NCBI GenBank assembly: GCA_947623225.1
Contig: CANQGO010000001.1
Span: 1-64,000, forward strand
Length of the DNA stretch: 64,000 bases
Direction: 5' to 3'
From: an uncultured Clostridia bacterium
Lineage (GTDB): Bacteria > Bacillota > Clostridia > Christensenellales > CAG-314
In this document: positions 25,523 through 33,761 of the stretch, piece by piece
Layout: each line of letters begins with the position of its first letter
Numbering within the stretch: position 1 is the first letter of the stretch
The notes under the pieces: model-generated
Told to the model about the DNA's origin: nothing
The model's database searches: none
The model's input: the letters and a program-made list of their open reading frames with translations, nothing else
Program-made: the position numbers and the translations under genes

Positions 25523-26076
25523 ATATACTGTATACGGACGCTACCACAAGCGATATAGTGGCGGCAGTCATAACAGATAGCGACTTGTATGTTGCTCCGC
25601 CAACGGAGGGTAGCAGTATGCGCGGAGATATGCTGTGCGTCAGGGTGCAAGAGGCACTGGACATAGCAGGGTTGACTTTCGAGGACATTGACTGCTATGC
25701 CTGTTGTGTAGGACCGGGCAGTTTCACCGGTATACGTATAGCGATAGCAACTATGAAGGGCTACCATACAGTGCATCCGAAAGGGTACCTCTCCGTCACT
25801 TCGTTAGAAGCGATCGCTTGCTCGGACGTGTGCGGCAACAGACAGCGTGCCGTCGTGGACGCCGGCAATGGCTTTTATTACTACGACAGTGAGACAGGAG
25901 TGTCGGATAAGGTCATTTCCTACGATGATCCGCGTACTGAGGATGCAGGACGCGGAAGCGGATTCCAATTTGTGGACGGTGCGGCGAAGATCTTGCGCCG
26001 CAAATCGGGCGAATGTGAGACTTCGCTCAAACCATTGTACATAAGACGCTCGCAGGCAGAGGAGAACCGCAAATGA
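25519..26076 (+). CDS. tsaB: tRNA threonylcarbamoyladenosine biosynthesis protein TsaB
   Basis: TsaB is the inactive TsaD homologue that dimerises with TsaD for t6A synthesis. The N-terminal ILYTDATTSDIVAAV segment is the ASKHA fold start and CVGPGSFTGIRIAIATMKG is the TsaB signature. At 185 residues it is shorter than E. coli TsaB (231), as in other Clostridia. It overlaps tsaE and rimI by 4 nt each. Confidence 0.93.
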   Translation: MNILYTDATTSDIVAAVITDSDLYVAPPTEGSSMRGDMLCVRVQEALDIAGLTFEDIDCYACCVGPGSFTGIRIAIATMKGYHTVHPKGYLSVTSLEAIACSDVCGNRQRAVVDAGNGFYYYDSETGVSDKVISYDDPRTEDAGRGSGFQFVDGAAKILRRKSGECETSLKPLYIRRSQAEENRK

Positions 26077-26546
26077 TTGTAGAAAAGTTGGATTTTTCCA
26101 TGCCTACGGTATTCCAATTGAACAAGATAGAAAAGGAGTGCTTCGGAAAGGACGCCTGGACGGTATCCAATCTTATCGGCGAATTTCACAATGAATTCTC
26201 GCATCTTTTTGCATATAAGGATGGAGATAGGATAGTGGGCTATATTTGTGTACGTATCATGTACGAAGAGGCACAGATATGCAATATTGCGGTGTTGCCG
26301 GATTATCGTAGGCAGGGTATAGCAACACAACTGTTGGCGACAGTAGAAGACTTTTCCAAGGTACAAGGCTGTGAGAGGATGGAATTGGAAGTCAATACCG
26401 AGAATGCCCCCGCAGTGGCAATGTACCGCAAGTGTGGTTTCCAAGTGGCGGGTACTCGTGCGAACTTCTATAGGCGTACCAAGCGTTACAGTAGCAGAGA
26501 TGCTTATACTATGATCAAGCCACTTACCGATGAACCATCTGAGTGA
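26073..26546 (+). CDS. rimI: Ribosomal-protein alanine N-acetyltransferase RimI family (GNAT)
   Basis: The 157-residue GNAT acetyltransferase has the acetyl-CoA loop RRQGIATQL (motif A, with IAVLPDYRRQG before it), LEVNTENAPAVAMYRKCGF and FYRR near the C-terminus, all as in RimI. RimI acetylates the N-terminus of ribosomal protein S18 in E. coli; in Firmicutes it often sits with tsaE/tsaB, as here. An intrinsic terminator follows. Confidence 0.92.
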   Translation: MIVEKLDFSMPTVFQLNKIEKECFGKDAWTVSNLIGEFHNEFSHLFAYKDGDRIVGYICVRIMYEEAQICNIAVLPDYRRQGIATQLLATVEDFSKVQGCERMELEVNTENAPAVAMYRKCGFQVAGTRANFYRRTKRYSSRDAYTMIKPLTDEPSE

Positions 26547-26596
26547 TTTCTTTGAAAGTACAAAGGTAATACGACTAATAAAATTCTTTCAATCAG

Positions 26597-26635
26597 GATC
26601 GTTGCAGACTTTATGATCGCGGCGGTCTTTTTTTT
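26597..26635 (+). terminator. Intrinsic terminator after rimI
   Basis: GATCGTTGC (26597-26605) pairs with GCGGCGGTC (26619-26627) using some G-T pairs, followed by eight T. Confidence 0.75.
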
Positions 26636-26697
26636 ATGCAATGTGAACATTTGTCGGATCGTGGCATAAAATAGGTATGTAGCGACAGGAGGTGAGA

Positions 26698-27381
26698 GTG
26701 TACTACGTACAGAAAGGCACAAGCGGCGATGCGATACTGTGGCTGCATGGCTGGGGTTGTGACGGCAGTATATTCCTGCCTATAGCAGACAAAGTAGATG
26801 GACGAGTGCATTACCTTCCCGATCTCAGCGGATTCGGAAGAACACCCGCGCCACCTGTGCCGTATTCTGTAGCGGACTATGCCGATGAAGTGTACCGTTT
26901 AATACTTGCAAATAAGTTGACGGACGTACTCATCGTGGGACACAGTTTTGGGTGCCGTGTGGCTTTAGTCCTGGCGGCGAATCACCCCGAGTGTGTGTCG
27001 CGTATGCTTTTGGTATCACCTGCCGCGTTGCGCACATTTTCACTCAGGCGTTGGTGGCACGAGCGAGTATATAAGTGGAAGAAGCGGTTGGGACGGGTGG
27101 ATTGCTCTCACGCAGGGAGAGATTGGCTGGAATGCGACGGCGTCATGCGCGGTACTCTTGTACGGGTCGTGAATGAGGATTTGTCCCGCTATGCAAAGCG
27201 AGTGTGCTGTCCGGTAGTCATAGTCAATGGTGATAGTGATACCGCCACGCCGCTCGTCCATGCCAAGAAGCTTTGCCGACTTATACCGCATGCGTCGTTA
27301 GTAACTATAGTGGGCGGACATTTTGCTTTTTTTCGCACTCCGCAAGCATTTGCACGTACGGTGGAGTGTATGGGAGAATGA
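26698..27381 (+). CDS. Alpha/beta hydrolase
   Basis: The 227-residue cytoplasmic hydrolase has the oxyanion region LHGWGCDGSIF, the nucleophile elbow GHSFG, the acid in NGDSDTATP and the His in VGGHFAFF. A cap region sits near residues 120-165. GTG 26698 is preferred over GTG 26692 because AGGAGG spans 26687-26692. The stop lies 4 nt before the MurF-like start, so it is probably co-transcribed with cell-wall genes; the substrate is unknown. Confidence 0.88.
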   Translation: MYYVQKGTSGDAILWLHGWGCDGSIFLPIADKVDGRVHYLPDLSGFGRTPAPPVPYSVADYADEVYRLILANKLTDVLIVGHSFGCRVALVLAANHPECVSRMLLVSPAALRTFSLRRWWHERVYKWKKRLGRVDCSHAGRDWLECDGVMRGTLVRVVNEDLSRYAKRVCCPVVIVNGDSDTATPLVHAKKLCRLIPHASLVTIVGGHFAFFRTPQAFARTVECMGE

Positions 27382-27385
27382 TTTT

Positions 27386-28858
27386 ATGAGAGCGATGGAC
27401 GTCGTGATGAGAATTATTGCAGCATTGGCACTGACGGTCGGTTCTGTAGAGTGTGTGCGAGTTTTGCAATTGGCAGGATATCGTCCAGAGAGGGGATACG
27501 CCAAAGTGCTGTTTTCTCCCTGCTATATTTTGTCATTGTTTGTACAGGGCGGCGCAGTGGCATTGGATCTGATTTTCAGATGGGGCGGATATGTTTCAGT
27601 AGGCTTGTATGCGGTGTACGCAGTTGCGTTGTGCTGTATCCGACGAAAAACTCCACTGCATATAACTAAGCGTGCAGTGCGTTTGTTCATGGCGGAAGGT
27701 GCCATTCTGTGCGTTCTATGTGTGTTCGTGTGTTGCACTTGGTGGCTGTGGCTGTTGCCGGTGATCGTATTGCTTGCTTGGCTTATTACTCTGCCTGTGG
27801 AGTATGCCATAGGTGAGTATTACATTCGCCGAGCGCAGCACAAACTTTCCGATAGCGGTGTGACGGTCATAGCGGTGACCGGCAGTTACGGCAAGACTTC
27901 CGTCAAGGATATGTTGGCAACTTTACTTGACGACTGTTTATGTCCCGAAGGCAGTTGCAATACTCCGCTGGGTATTGCGGCATATATCAACCGCACGCAG
28001 TTGAATAAGCGATATCTCGTGTTGGAATTCGGTGCGCGCAGGCGAAAAGATATAGCGCGATTGTGCAGACTGTATTCGCCGAGATACGGTATAGTGACGG
28101 GCGTATGTGCTCAGCATTTGGCAACCTTCGGAAGTCTTGAAAACGTGATCGCTGCCAAACGCGAACTGGTGGAGTGTCTGCCTGAGAATGGCCTATGTGT
28201 GCTCAATGCTGCAGATGAAATTGCTCGCGGATACATGCAGAGCGGGCAATGTGATAAAATCTTGTCTGATGCGGTACATATCGAGAGGCAAAGCGTAGAC
28301 CTTGACGGTACACAGTTGGTCGTTCATTGGGAAGGGACGCATTCTGTTGTACACTTACCGCAGATATCCGACTATATAGTTGACACGTTTGCCATTTGTA
28401 TCACGCTTACGCTTGGCTTGGGACAGAGTCTCAATCGGACGCTCGCTCGTGTGCCTTATATACGTCAGACACCGCACCGTATGGAAGTGCGACGTGCGGA
28501 CGGATTTCATATAGTGGACGACAGTTACAATGCGGGCGAAGCGGGAGTGCTCAGCTGCTGCAAAACGCTGGACGTATTTGACTGCCCAAAGGCTGTTATC
28601 ACACAGGGTATAGTGGAGTGCGGCAAAGCGCGACGCAACATGAATGTGTCATGCGGCAGGCTCTTGGGTGGTAGTTGTGATGTCGCGGTGGTCTTGGGGC
28701 GCAATGCGAGATATTTACGTGAGGGATTGGAGTCTGTGCACTGCAGGGTACTTTCTGCCCGTTCGCTTGATGAGGCAGTACGCTTGGCAGTACCCTTTGC
28801 TATGGGAGGTTTGTTGCTCTTTCAAAATGATTTGCCCGACAGCGTCGGGCTTAACTGA
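27386..28858 (+). CDS. murF: MurF-like Mur ligase with N-terminal membrane domain
   Basis: The protein probably adds D-Ala-D-Ala to UDP-MurNAc-tripeptide, consistent with ddl directly downstream. The Mur ligase core begins near residue 165 with the ATP loop VTGSYGKTSVKDM, then NTPLGIAAYINR, the EFGARRRKDIARL stretch (MurF usually has E-M-G-x-x-x-x-G-E-I) and the C-terminal DDSYNAGE (MurF: D-x-Y-N-A-N-P). Before it lie about 150 residues with four predicted membrane helices, not part of normal MurF. ATG 27386 has GGGAGA upstream. An alternative is a Mur ligase for another amide bond; total length is 490 residues. Confidence 0.78.
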   Translation: MRAMDVVMRIIAALALTVGSVECVRVLQLAGYRPERGYAKVLFSPCYILSLFVQGGAVALDLIFRWGGYVSVGLYAVYAVALCCIRRKTPLHITKRAVRLFMAEGAILCVLCVFVCCTWWLWLLPVIVLLAWLITLPVEYAIGEYYIRRAQHKLSDSGVTVIAVTGSYGKTSVKDMLATLLDDCLCPEGSCNTPLGIAAYINRTQLNKRYLVLEFGARRRKDIARLCRLYSPRYGIVTGVCAQHLATFGSLENVIAAKRELVECLPENGLCVLNAADEIARGYMQSGQCDKILSDAVHIERQSVDLDGTQLVVHWEGTHSVVHLPQISDYIVDTFAICITLTLGLGQSLNRTLARVPYIRQTPHRMEVRRADGFHIVDDSYNAGEAGVLSCCKTLDVFDCPKAVITQGIVECGKARRNMNVSCGRLLGGSCDVAVVLGRNARYLREGLESVHCRVLSARSLDEAVRLAVPFAMGGLLLFQNDLPDSVGLN

Positions 28859-28877
28859 ACAAGACGAGGTGAATACA

Positions 28878-29960
28878 ATGAGTGGATCGATAAACCGCAC
28901 GGTAGCGGTCATATACGGCGGCAAAAGTTGCGAACATGATATATCTGTCATCACAGGATGCTTGGCGAAGGGATACTTTGGAACGGATATTGTGAGTATT
29001 TACATAGACAAAGATAACCGTTTTTATCTTGTCGGTAATGATTGGACTCCGAGAGCACATCTCGAACGCAAAGGTAAACCGCTTATTTTTTTGACGGGCG
29101 AAAGTTCAGTAGCGGTAGTACGACGCAGAAAGCTGGAAAAGATACCTATATATGCAGCAGTCAATTGCTGTCACGGTCTGAATGGTGAGGACGGTTGTAT
29201 TGCCGCACTTTGCAGACTTGCCGAGATACCGTTGGTGGGATCCGACTTGGCTGCCGGTGCAGTGGCGATGGATAAAGATCTTTGTAAGCGAGTGCTCTCT
29301 TCCTACGATTTTCCGACAGTAGAGGGAGTGACAGTGACAAGTGTGCAACCGGCATTTGAGTTCGCACGCACGCATTATCCGGTTATCGTCAAACCGACAT
29401 TGCTCGGATCCAGCATAGGTGTATCTGTAGCACGTGACGATGCGCAACTAGCTGCTGCCGTGGACAATGCTTTGCATTATTGTCCAAGAGTACTTGTTGA
29501 GCGATTTGTAGATTGTGTAGAGTACAATTGTGCTGTCATGCACGTCGGTGGTGAAGTAGTTACAAGTCGGGTGGAAATGCCCGTGACAGCGCACGAATTG
29601 CTTACATTTACAGACAAGTATATTGAGGGCGATGCTCCATCGAAAGAGGTGCCCAAGGATATTGCCAAAACCGTACAAGCCATGACGGCGGATATATATG
29701 AGACAATGAATTTCAAAGGAGTGGTGAGAGTGGACTTTCTTTATGATAAAAACAGCGGCAGACTATACGTCAATGAAATAAATACTACTCCGGGTTCTCT
29801 TGCCTTCGGACTGTGGCAGGGTGAATACTCGCGCACGCGTTTTGGCGAGGCACTAGTCGACCAGGCAGTGTCGGACTATCGTCAGATGCAGTCCTTCACC
29901 TATGTATTCCCTTCCTCCGTACTTGACGGCGGCACAGGGAATAAGCGCGGTACAAAATAA
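28878..29960 (+). CDS. ddl: D-alanine--D-alanine ligase family protein
   Basis: It joins two D-Ala for peptidoglycan precursors. The 360 residues contain YGGKSCEHDISV (usual GG-x-S-x-E-x-x-I-S), HGLNGEDGCIAALCRL, the ATP-grasp lysine region YPVIVKPTLLGSSIGV, and the C-terminal VRVDFLYDK plus VNEINTTPGS metal-binding motif. ATG 28878 follows GAGGTG (28866-28871); longer in-frame starts run into murF. The 19-nt gap to murF indicates co-transcription. The 3' end overlaps a convergent small gene by 61 nt. Confidence 0.92.
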   Translation: MSGSINRTVAVIYGGKSCEHDISVITGCLAKGYFGTDIVSIYIDKDNRFYLVGNDWTPRAHLERKGKPLIFLTGESSVAVVRRRKLEKIPIYAAVNCCHGLNGEDGCIAALCRLAEIPLVGSDLAAGAVAMDKDLCKRVLSSYDFPTVEGVTVTSVQPAFEFARTHYPVIVKPTLLGSSIGVSVARDDAQLAAAVDNALHYCPRVLVERFVDCVEYNCAVMHVGGEVVTSRVEMPVTAHELLTFTDKYIEGDAPSKEVPKDIAKTVQAMTADIYETMNFKGVVRVDFLYDKNSGRLYVNEINTTPGSLAFGLWQGEYSRTRFGEALVDQAVSDYRQMQSFTYVFPSSVLDGGTGNKRGTK

Positions 29961-30115
29961 CCTTTACTATGCTCTTGCAAAAGGGTACGCAGGCGTGTCA
30001 GGGTCAGGCGCGGATTGAAGAATTCACTTGCCGCCACCATTTGCGCCGGTACTCTTGACGTAAGTTTGTCGAATATGACTGATAAGTCGAATTCCTCTGT
30101 GCAGTCGTATTTCAC
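29900..30115 (-). CDS. Small protein of unknown function, divergent from WYL regulator
   Basis: The 71-residue frame begins with GTG 7 nt after a GAGGAGGA ribosome binding site and has its own promoter with an operator palindrome, so it is probably real. The sequence is soluble and mixed (residues 1-55 helical; Pro/Ser-rich end). It runs 61 nt into the end of ddl on the opposite strand, and the last ~20 residues look unlike a folded domain, so the natural 3' part may have been lost. No family recognised. The shared operator suggests it is the regulated partner of the WYL protein. Confidence 0.55.
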   Translation of the reverse strand: MKYDCTEEFDLSVIFDKLTSRVPAQMVAASEFFNPRLTLTRLRTLLQEHSKGYFVPRLFPVPPSSTEEGNT

Positions 30116-30151
30116 TTGTTTGTCCTCCTCTTGTTTTTCTGGATATATTTT

Positions 30152-30181
30152 ATCATACTATATATGACAATATGCTGTCAG
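30152..30181 (-). promoter_or_regulatory. Promoter of the divergent small gene
   Basis: Read on the minus strand: CTGACA (30181-30176), 18 bp, TATGAT (30157-30152). The -35 box lies within operator copy 1. Confidence 0.5.
30165..30180. promoter_or_regulatory. Operator palindrome, copy 1
   Basis: TGACAATATGCTGTCA, a near-perfect inverted repeat of the form TGACA-N6-TGTCA. It overlaps the -35 and spacer region of the minus-strand promoter. Confidence 0.65.
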
Positions 30182-30217
30182 TGTTTTTCAATTTTTTCGG
30201 AAAATTTTGTTTAAAAC

Positions 30218-30246
30218 TTGACAATATATTGTCAGTGTTTTATAAT
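30218..30246 (+). promoter_or_regulatory. Promoter of the WYL regulator gene
   Basis: TTGACA (30218-30223), 17 bp, TATAAT (30241-30246), a full consensus promoter whose -35 box is embedded in operator copy 2. Confidence 0.85.
30219..30234. promoter_or_regulatory. Operator palindrome, copy 2
   Basis: TGACAATATATTGTCA is a perfect 16-bp palindrome covering part of the -35 box of the WYL promoter. It lies 54 bp (about five helical turns) from copy 1, so both sites face the same side of the DNA. Confidence 0.75.
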
Positions 30247-30362
30247 GTTTGCATTGAATAATATTCACTCGCGTCCGGATATATGCTACAATGACGATAG
30301 GTTCACTCAAAAGAAAAGATACCGTTGCGCAAAAGCCGATGCGAATAATTCAGGAGGAATAT

Positions 30363-31283
30363 ATGCAGATATCTGTATTGGTAGGCATGCTGTCCACGCT
30401 GTTGTCGGCGGACGATATTGTGACGGCTAATGAGTTGGCAAAGAAGTACGAAATATCCACTCGCTCTGTTTACCGATATATAAGCATACTGTCGGAGAGC
30501 GGTGTTCCCATAGAGAGTGTGCCGGGTAGAGGAGGCGGCTGGCGTGTGATGCAGAATTATAAGCTGAAAGCTACGTATTTCACCCCGGAGGAGTACGAAA
30601 GAGTCATGTTCAGCTTGCAAAGTTCTACATTGCAGGACGACGTTACCAGGCATGCAGTATTGAAATTGAGCGGATTGCAGCGTGCGCACAGGAGTGCCGC
30701 CATACTTAAAAGCGATCAATTTATCGTAGACGGAGGCGATAGTATATTGGGTGAACTGGTCAATATCGTTTCCGACTGCATCAGGCAGCATAAGTTGTGT
30801 CATATAGAGTACCACTCCAAGGAGGGAGTGGACTCTGTACGTGTTATCGAACCTTATTGTCTCATTCTCAAAGACGGTGCATGGTATGTATACGGATTTT
30901 GCCGTCTGCGTAGAGACTTTCGTTACTTCAAGATATCCCGCATAGTGAGGTTGGATGTCGGGGACAGATTCAGTCCGCGTCCCTACGATGGTGTGGACAG
31001 CAGCGTCATCAAGACGGACGTGTTGAAGGGTAAGGAAATGTGTGAAGTTTTGTTGTCGGTACAGAGCAGTTCCCTCGCCGATTGCGAAGAGTGGTTGGGC
31101 GTCAATTCTGTAGTGAAGTTGGGCGAAACGTTCCTTGCCAAGGCTACTCTTCCTTATGATGAGATGCTCATCAACAAGATACTCTCGCTTGGCGGTGGTG
31201 TGCGTGTCGAGAAGCCTCAACGCCTTCGTCGGGCGGTGATAGAGCGGTGCCACATTATAGAGGCTAATAACGCCGATGATTAG
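30363..31283 (+). CDS. HTH-type transcriptional regulator with WYL domain (YafY-like)
   Basis: The 306-residue protein has an N-terminal winged helix (about 1-60, ANELAKKYEISTRSVYRYISIL) and a WYL ligand-sensing domain (about 130-215, HIEYHSKEG, DGAWYVYGFCRLR, FKISRI), followed by a WCX-like C-terminus. WYL regulators respond to nucleotides or other small ligands. ATG 30363 has AGGAGG 6 nt upstream; the longer frame from 30291 lacks one. Two palindromes at the divergent promoters point to autoregulation. The 3' end overlaps convergent murG by 20 nt. Confidence 0.9.
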   Translation: MQISVLVGMLSTLLSADDIVTANELAKKYEISTRSVYRYISILSESGVPIESVPGRGGGWRVMQNYKLKATYFTPEEYERVMFSLQSSTLQDDVTRHAVLKLSGLQRAHRSAAILKSDQFIVDGGDSILGELVNIVSDCIRQHKLCHIEYHSKEGVDSVRVIEPYCLILKDGAWYVYGFCRLRRDFRYFKISRIVRLDVGDRFSPRPYDGVDSSVIKTDVLKGKEMCEVLLSVQSSSLADCEEWLGVNSVVKLGETFLAKATLPYDEMLINKILSLGGGVRVEKPQRLRRAVIERCHIIEANNADD

Positions 31284-32298
31284 GTGAATAACTCAAAAGT
31301 ATCTCTGCGGCTCTTTCCGTGCCGTAGAGATTTTTTTGTGCACGTTGATGCGTCCAAATGGCATTTCGATTGTCATAAGCGGCACATATCGCCGTATACA
31401 GTCCTGCAATATGTTCCTCATCCAGCGTGAAGCCGCAGCCGCGTGAAGCGAACCACGCGGCATTTTGGCGTTGCTCACCCCTGGAACCGTGGGTCAACGG
31501 TACTGCTACGAAAGGCACTCCGCACAACGTCAATTCTGCCAACGTCGTGCTACCTGCTCGTGTCAGGCATACGTCTGCCGCAGCCAGCAGATCAGCCATC
31601 GCGTCGGAATACTCCGCCTCATGCACATGTCGACATCCGGTACTTTTGCCTTTGCCTGTCAGCATGAATATGTCGAAACGTTCTGCCAATTTCGGGCAGG
31701 CGCATACCGCTTCATTCAGTGCGACGGCACCGAGACTGCCGCCCGTCACAAGCAGTATGGGCCTATTACCGTCAAACCCCATAGCGGCAAGTCCTCTTGC
31801 TCTGTCTCCGTGCAGCAACTCCTGACGTATGATGACGCCCGTCACTTCGGCGTGTTTATCACAAGGAAAAGCCGACAGGTAACGAGAAGCAAAATGAGAG
31901 GCTATTTTATTCGCCAAGCCCACCGAGAGGTCGCTTTCATGTATGACGGTGGGGATGCCGAGTTTGTGCGCTGCTAACACTACCGGAAGGCCGACATAGC
32001 CGCCTTTACTGAATACAACGTCAGGTTGTAAACGTCTAAGGTGCGTGCGTGCCTGTCGGACGCTTTTGATGAGGCGAAAAGGCAGAAGTAGGTGGGATAG
32101 CGACATGTTCCTGCGCAATTTGTAAGCATTGATGGTGCAGTATTCTCGTATTTTACCGCTATCTATCAGCGGCTGAATGAGTATGCGTTCAATTCCGTCT
32201 GTACCTATATAGTACATGTCCTCTTCCAGCATGTTTATGAGTGCAATATTTGGCGTCACGTGACCCGCCGTGCCGCCGCCTGCAAATACTATCTTCAT
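31264..32298 (-). CDS. murG: UDP-GlcNAc:lipid I N-acetylglucosaminyltransferase MurG
   Basis: MurG makes lipid II at the inner face of the membrane. The 344 residues (E. coli 355) show the N-terminal glycine loop GGGTAGHVTPN, the second G-loop VTGGSLGA, the HESD motif (usual HEQN), and the C-terminal LTRAGSTTLAELTLCGVP and PLTHGSRGEQRQNA. The Gln of the standard HEQN is Ser here, as in other Clostridia two-Mur-type homologues. The start ATG lies 6 nt beyond a TATACT box and has no ribosome binding site, so the message may be leaderless. Confidence 0.92.
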   Translation of the reverse strand: MKIVFAGGGTAGHVTPNIALINMLEEDMYYIGTDGIERILIQPLIDSGKIREYCTINAYKLRRNMSLSHLLLPFRLIKSVRQARTHLRRLQPDVVFSKGGYVGLPVVLAAHKLGIPTVIHESDLSVGLANKIASHFASRYLSAFPCDKHAEVTGVIIRQELLHGDRARGLAAMGFDGNRPILLVTGGSLGAVALNEAVCACPKLAERFDIFMLTGKGKSTGCRHVHEAEYSDAMADLLAAADVCLTRAGSTTLAELTLCGVPFVAVPLTHGSRGEQRQNAAWFASRGCGFTLDEEHIAGLYTAICAAYDNRNAIWTHQRAQKNLYGTERAAEILLSYSPNHRRY

Positions 32299-32341
32299 GG
32301 TCTTAGTATATGTCGTAGGGGTAAGATTATTTGCCTGTGTG

Positions 32342-32370
32342 TTGACTTTTTGACGTAAAGTGGGTACAAT
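32342..32370 (+). promoter_or_regulatory. Promoter of the alpha/beta hydrolase gene
   Basis: TTGACT (32342-32347), 17 bp, TACAAT (32365-32370), 32 bp before the start codon. Confidence 0.7.
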
Positions 32371-32402
32371 AAATACATACATTACTCATGGGAGCAAGAT
32401 AT

Positions 32403-33344
32403 ATGAATATGAGTAGATTTACCTCGCATGACGGCAGAGAGGTACAATTGTATATATGGGACGAAGTGACGGCTCCGAGAGGCGTGGTCAAGATAGCGCA
32501 TGGCATGGCGGAACACTCAATGCGGTATGATGACTTTGCGCGTTTTCTCAATGAGCATGGCTATATAGTAGTTGCAAACGATCACCGCGGACACGGCTTG
32601 ACGGCAGAAGCCAACAGCCTCGGCTACGAAGAGGGGGATATGTTTGGCAACAATGTGCATGATCAACTGTGTATACTCGAGAATTTACGTAAGAAATATA
32701 ACTTGCCGTTGTACCTGATGGGACATAGTTACGGCAGTTTCGTGGTGCAGTCTGCGATGGAACAACATCCGGACGCCGACGGATTTATACTGTGCGGTAG
32801 CAACTACATCAAAGGCCTTAGTTTCACGGCATGCGGGGTGGTGGCGCGCAGTAATTGCCGTCATAAGGGCGGAAGGTATCCCGCCGCTCTCATAGAGAGA
32901 TTGTCCTTCGGCACGTACGGAAAGCGTTTCAGTGAGAGTAAAAATGCCTGGCTCAATCGTGATGCCCAGGAAGTAGCCAAGTACGATTCCGACAGCTATT
33001 GCGGATTCACCTGTTCGGCCAACTTTTATCGTAGTTTTATGGCGGGTATTGGACCTCTGTATAAGAAAGAAGCATATTCAGAGATAGATACGACCAAACC
33101 GTTGCTAATTATAGCGGGAAGTGATGATCCTGTGGGTAACTACGGCAAAGGCGTCAGAAAACTCGCCAAGTTTTACACCGAGCGCGTAGGCGTTTCCGAC
33201 GTCACGTTGCATCTGTACGACGGTGCGCGGCACGAGATACTCAATGAAACCAACAAAGAGCAAGTATACGACGATATCCTGCTCTGGTTGGATGCATATA
33301 CCGCTCCTGTGGATCAGACTCGAAACGGCAGGAAACGTCGGTAA
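32403..33344 (+). CDS. Alpha/beta hydrolase, monoacylglycerol lipase/lysophospholipase type
   Basis: The 313-residue hydrolase (Hydrolase_4, serine aminopeptidase S33 group) has VKIAHGMAEHSMRYDDFARFL, the family hallmark ANDHRGHG, the nucleophile elbow GHSYG, the acid in AGSDDPVGNYGKG and the His in GARHEILNE. No signal peptide. ATG 32403 is chosen because GGGAG lies 8 nt upstream; ATG 32388 would lack one. It is a single gene with its own promoter and terminator. Confidence 0.9.
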   Translation: MNMSRFTSHDGREVQLYIWDEVTAPRGVVKIAHGMAEHSMRYDDFARFLNEHGYIVVANDHRGHGLTAEANSLGYEEGDMFGNNVHDQLCILENLRKKYNLPLYLMGHSYGSFVVQSAMEQHPDADGFILCGSNYIKGLSFTACGVVARSNCRHKGGRYPAALIERLSFGTYGKRFSESKNAWLNRDAQEVAKYDSDSYCGFTCSANFYRSFMAGIGPLYKKEAYSEIDTTKPLLIIAGSDDPVGNYGKGVRKLAKFYTERVGVSDVTLHLYDGARHEILNETNKEQVYDDILLWLDAYTAPVDQTRNGRKRR

Positions 33345-33409
33345 CTCTTCGACCGGTTTTATGCTTTTGTTTATGTAATATTCGGATAACGAGAATAATG
33401 TATTTGATG

Positions 33410-33448
33410 GGCTGTCGCGTGGATAATATTCACTTACGACAGCCTTTT
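33410..33448 (+). terminator. Intrinsic terminator
   Basis: GGCTGTCG (33410-33417) pairs with CGACAGCC (33437-33444), with an inner GTGGA/TTCAC stem, followed by TTTT. From here to the parE promoter at 33687 no gene is apparent; the stretch is AT-rich. Confidence 0.75.
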
Positions 33449-33686
33449 GCTTTATTTCAAAGTCATCATCCGAATGATATGCTTGGAAACTACGGCGTCA
33501 CAAAGGATCGGACCCTTGATTGACGCTGCGACCCTGTTTTTATGCATTTTCCTACAAAATATGCATAAATATACGACAGCTCTGAATAAAAATACTTTTC
33601 AACGTTTAATTATACAAAATATTCTGTATAAAGATATTTTCGTATATATTCGACGCCTTGAACGTGAATAAATATGAAAATATTCC

Positions 33687-33715
33687 TTGTATTCCGCGGC
33701 GGAATATGATATAAT
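33687..33715 (+). promoter_or_regulatory. Promoter of parE-parC
   Basis: TTGTAT (33687-33692), 17 bp, TATAAT (33710-33715), 47 bp before the GTG start. Confidence 0.7.
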
Positions 33716-33761
33716 AAAAAAGTACGAGGCGACCCGTACAGTATACAGCGGAGGAAAACAA

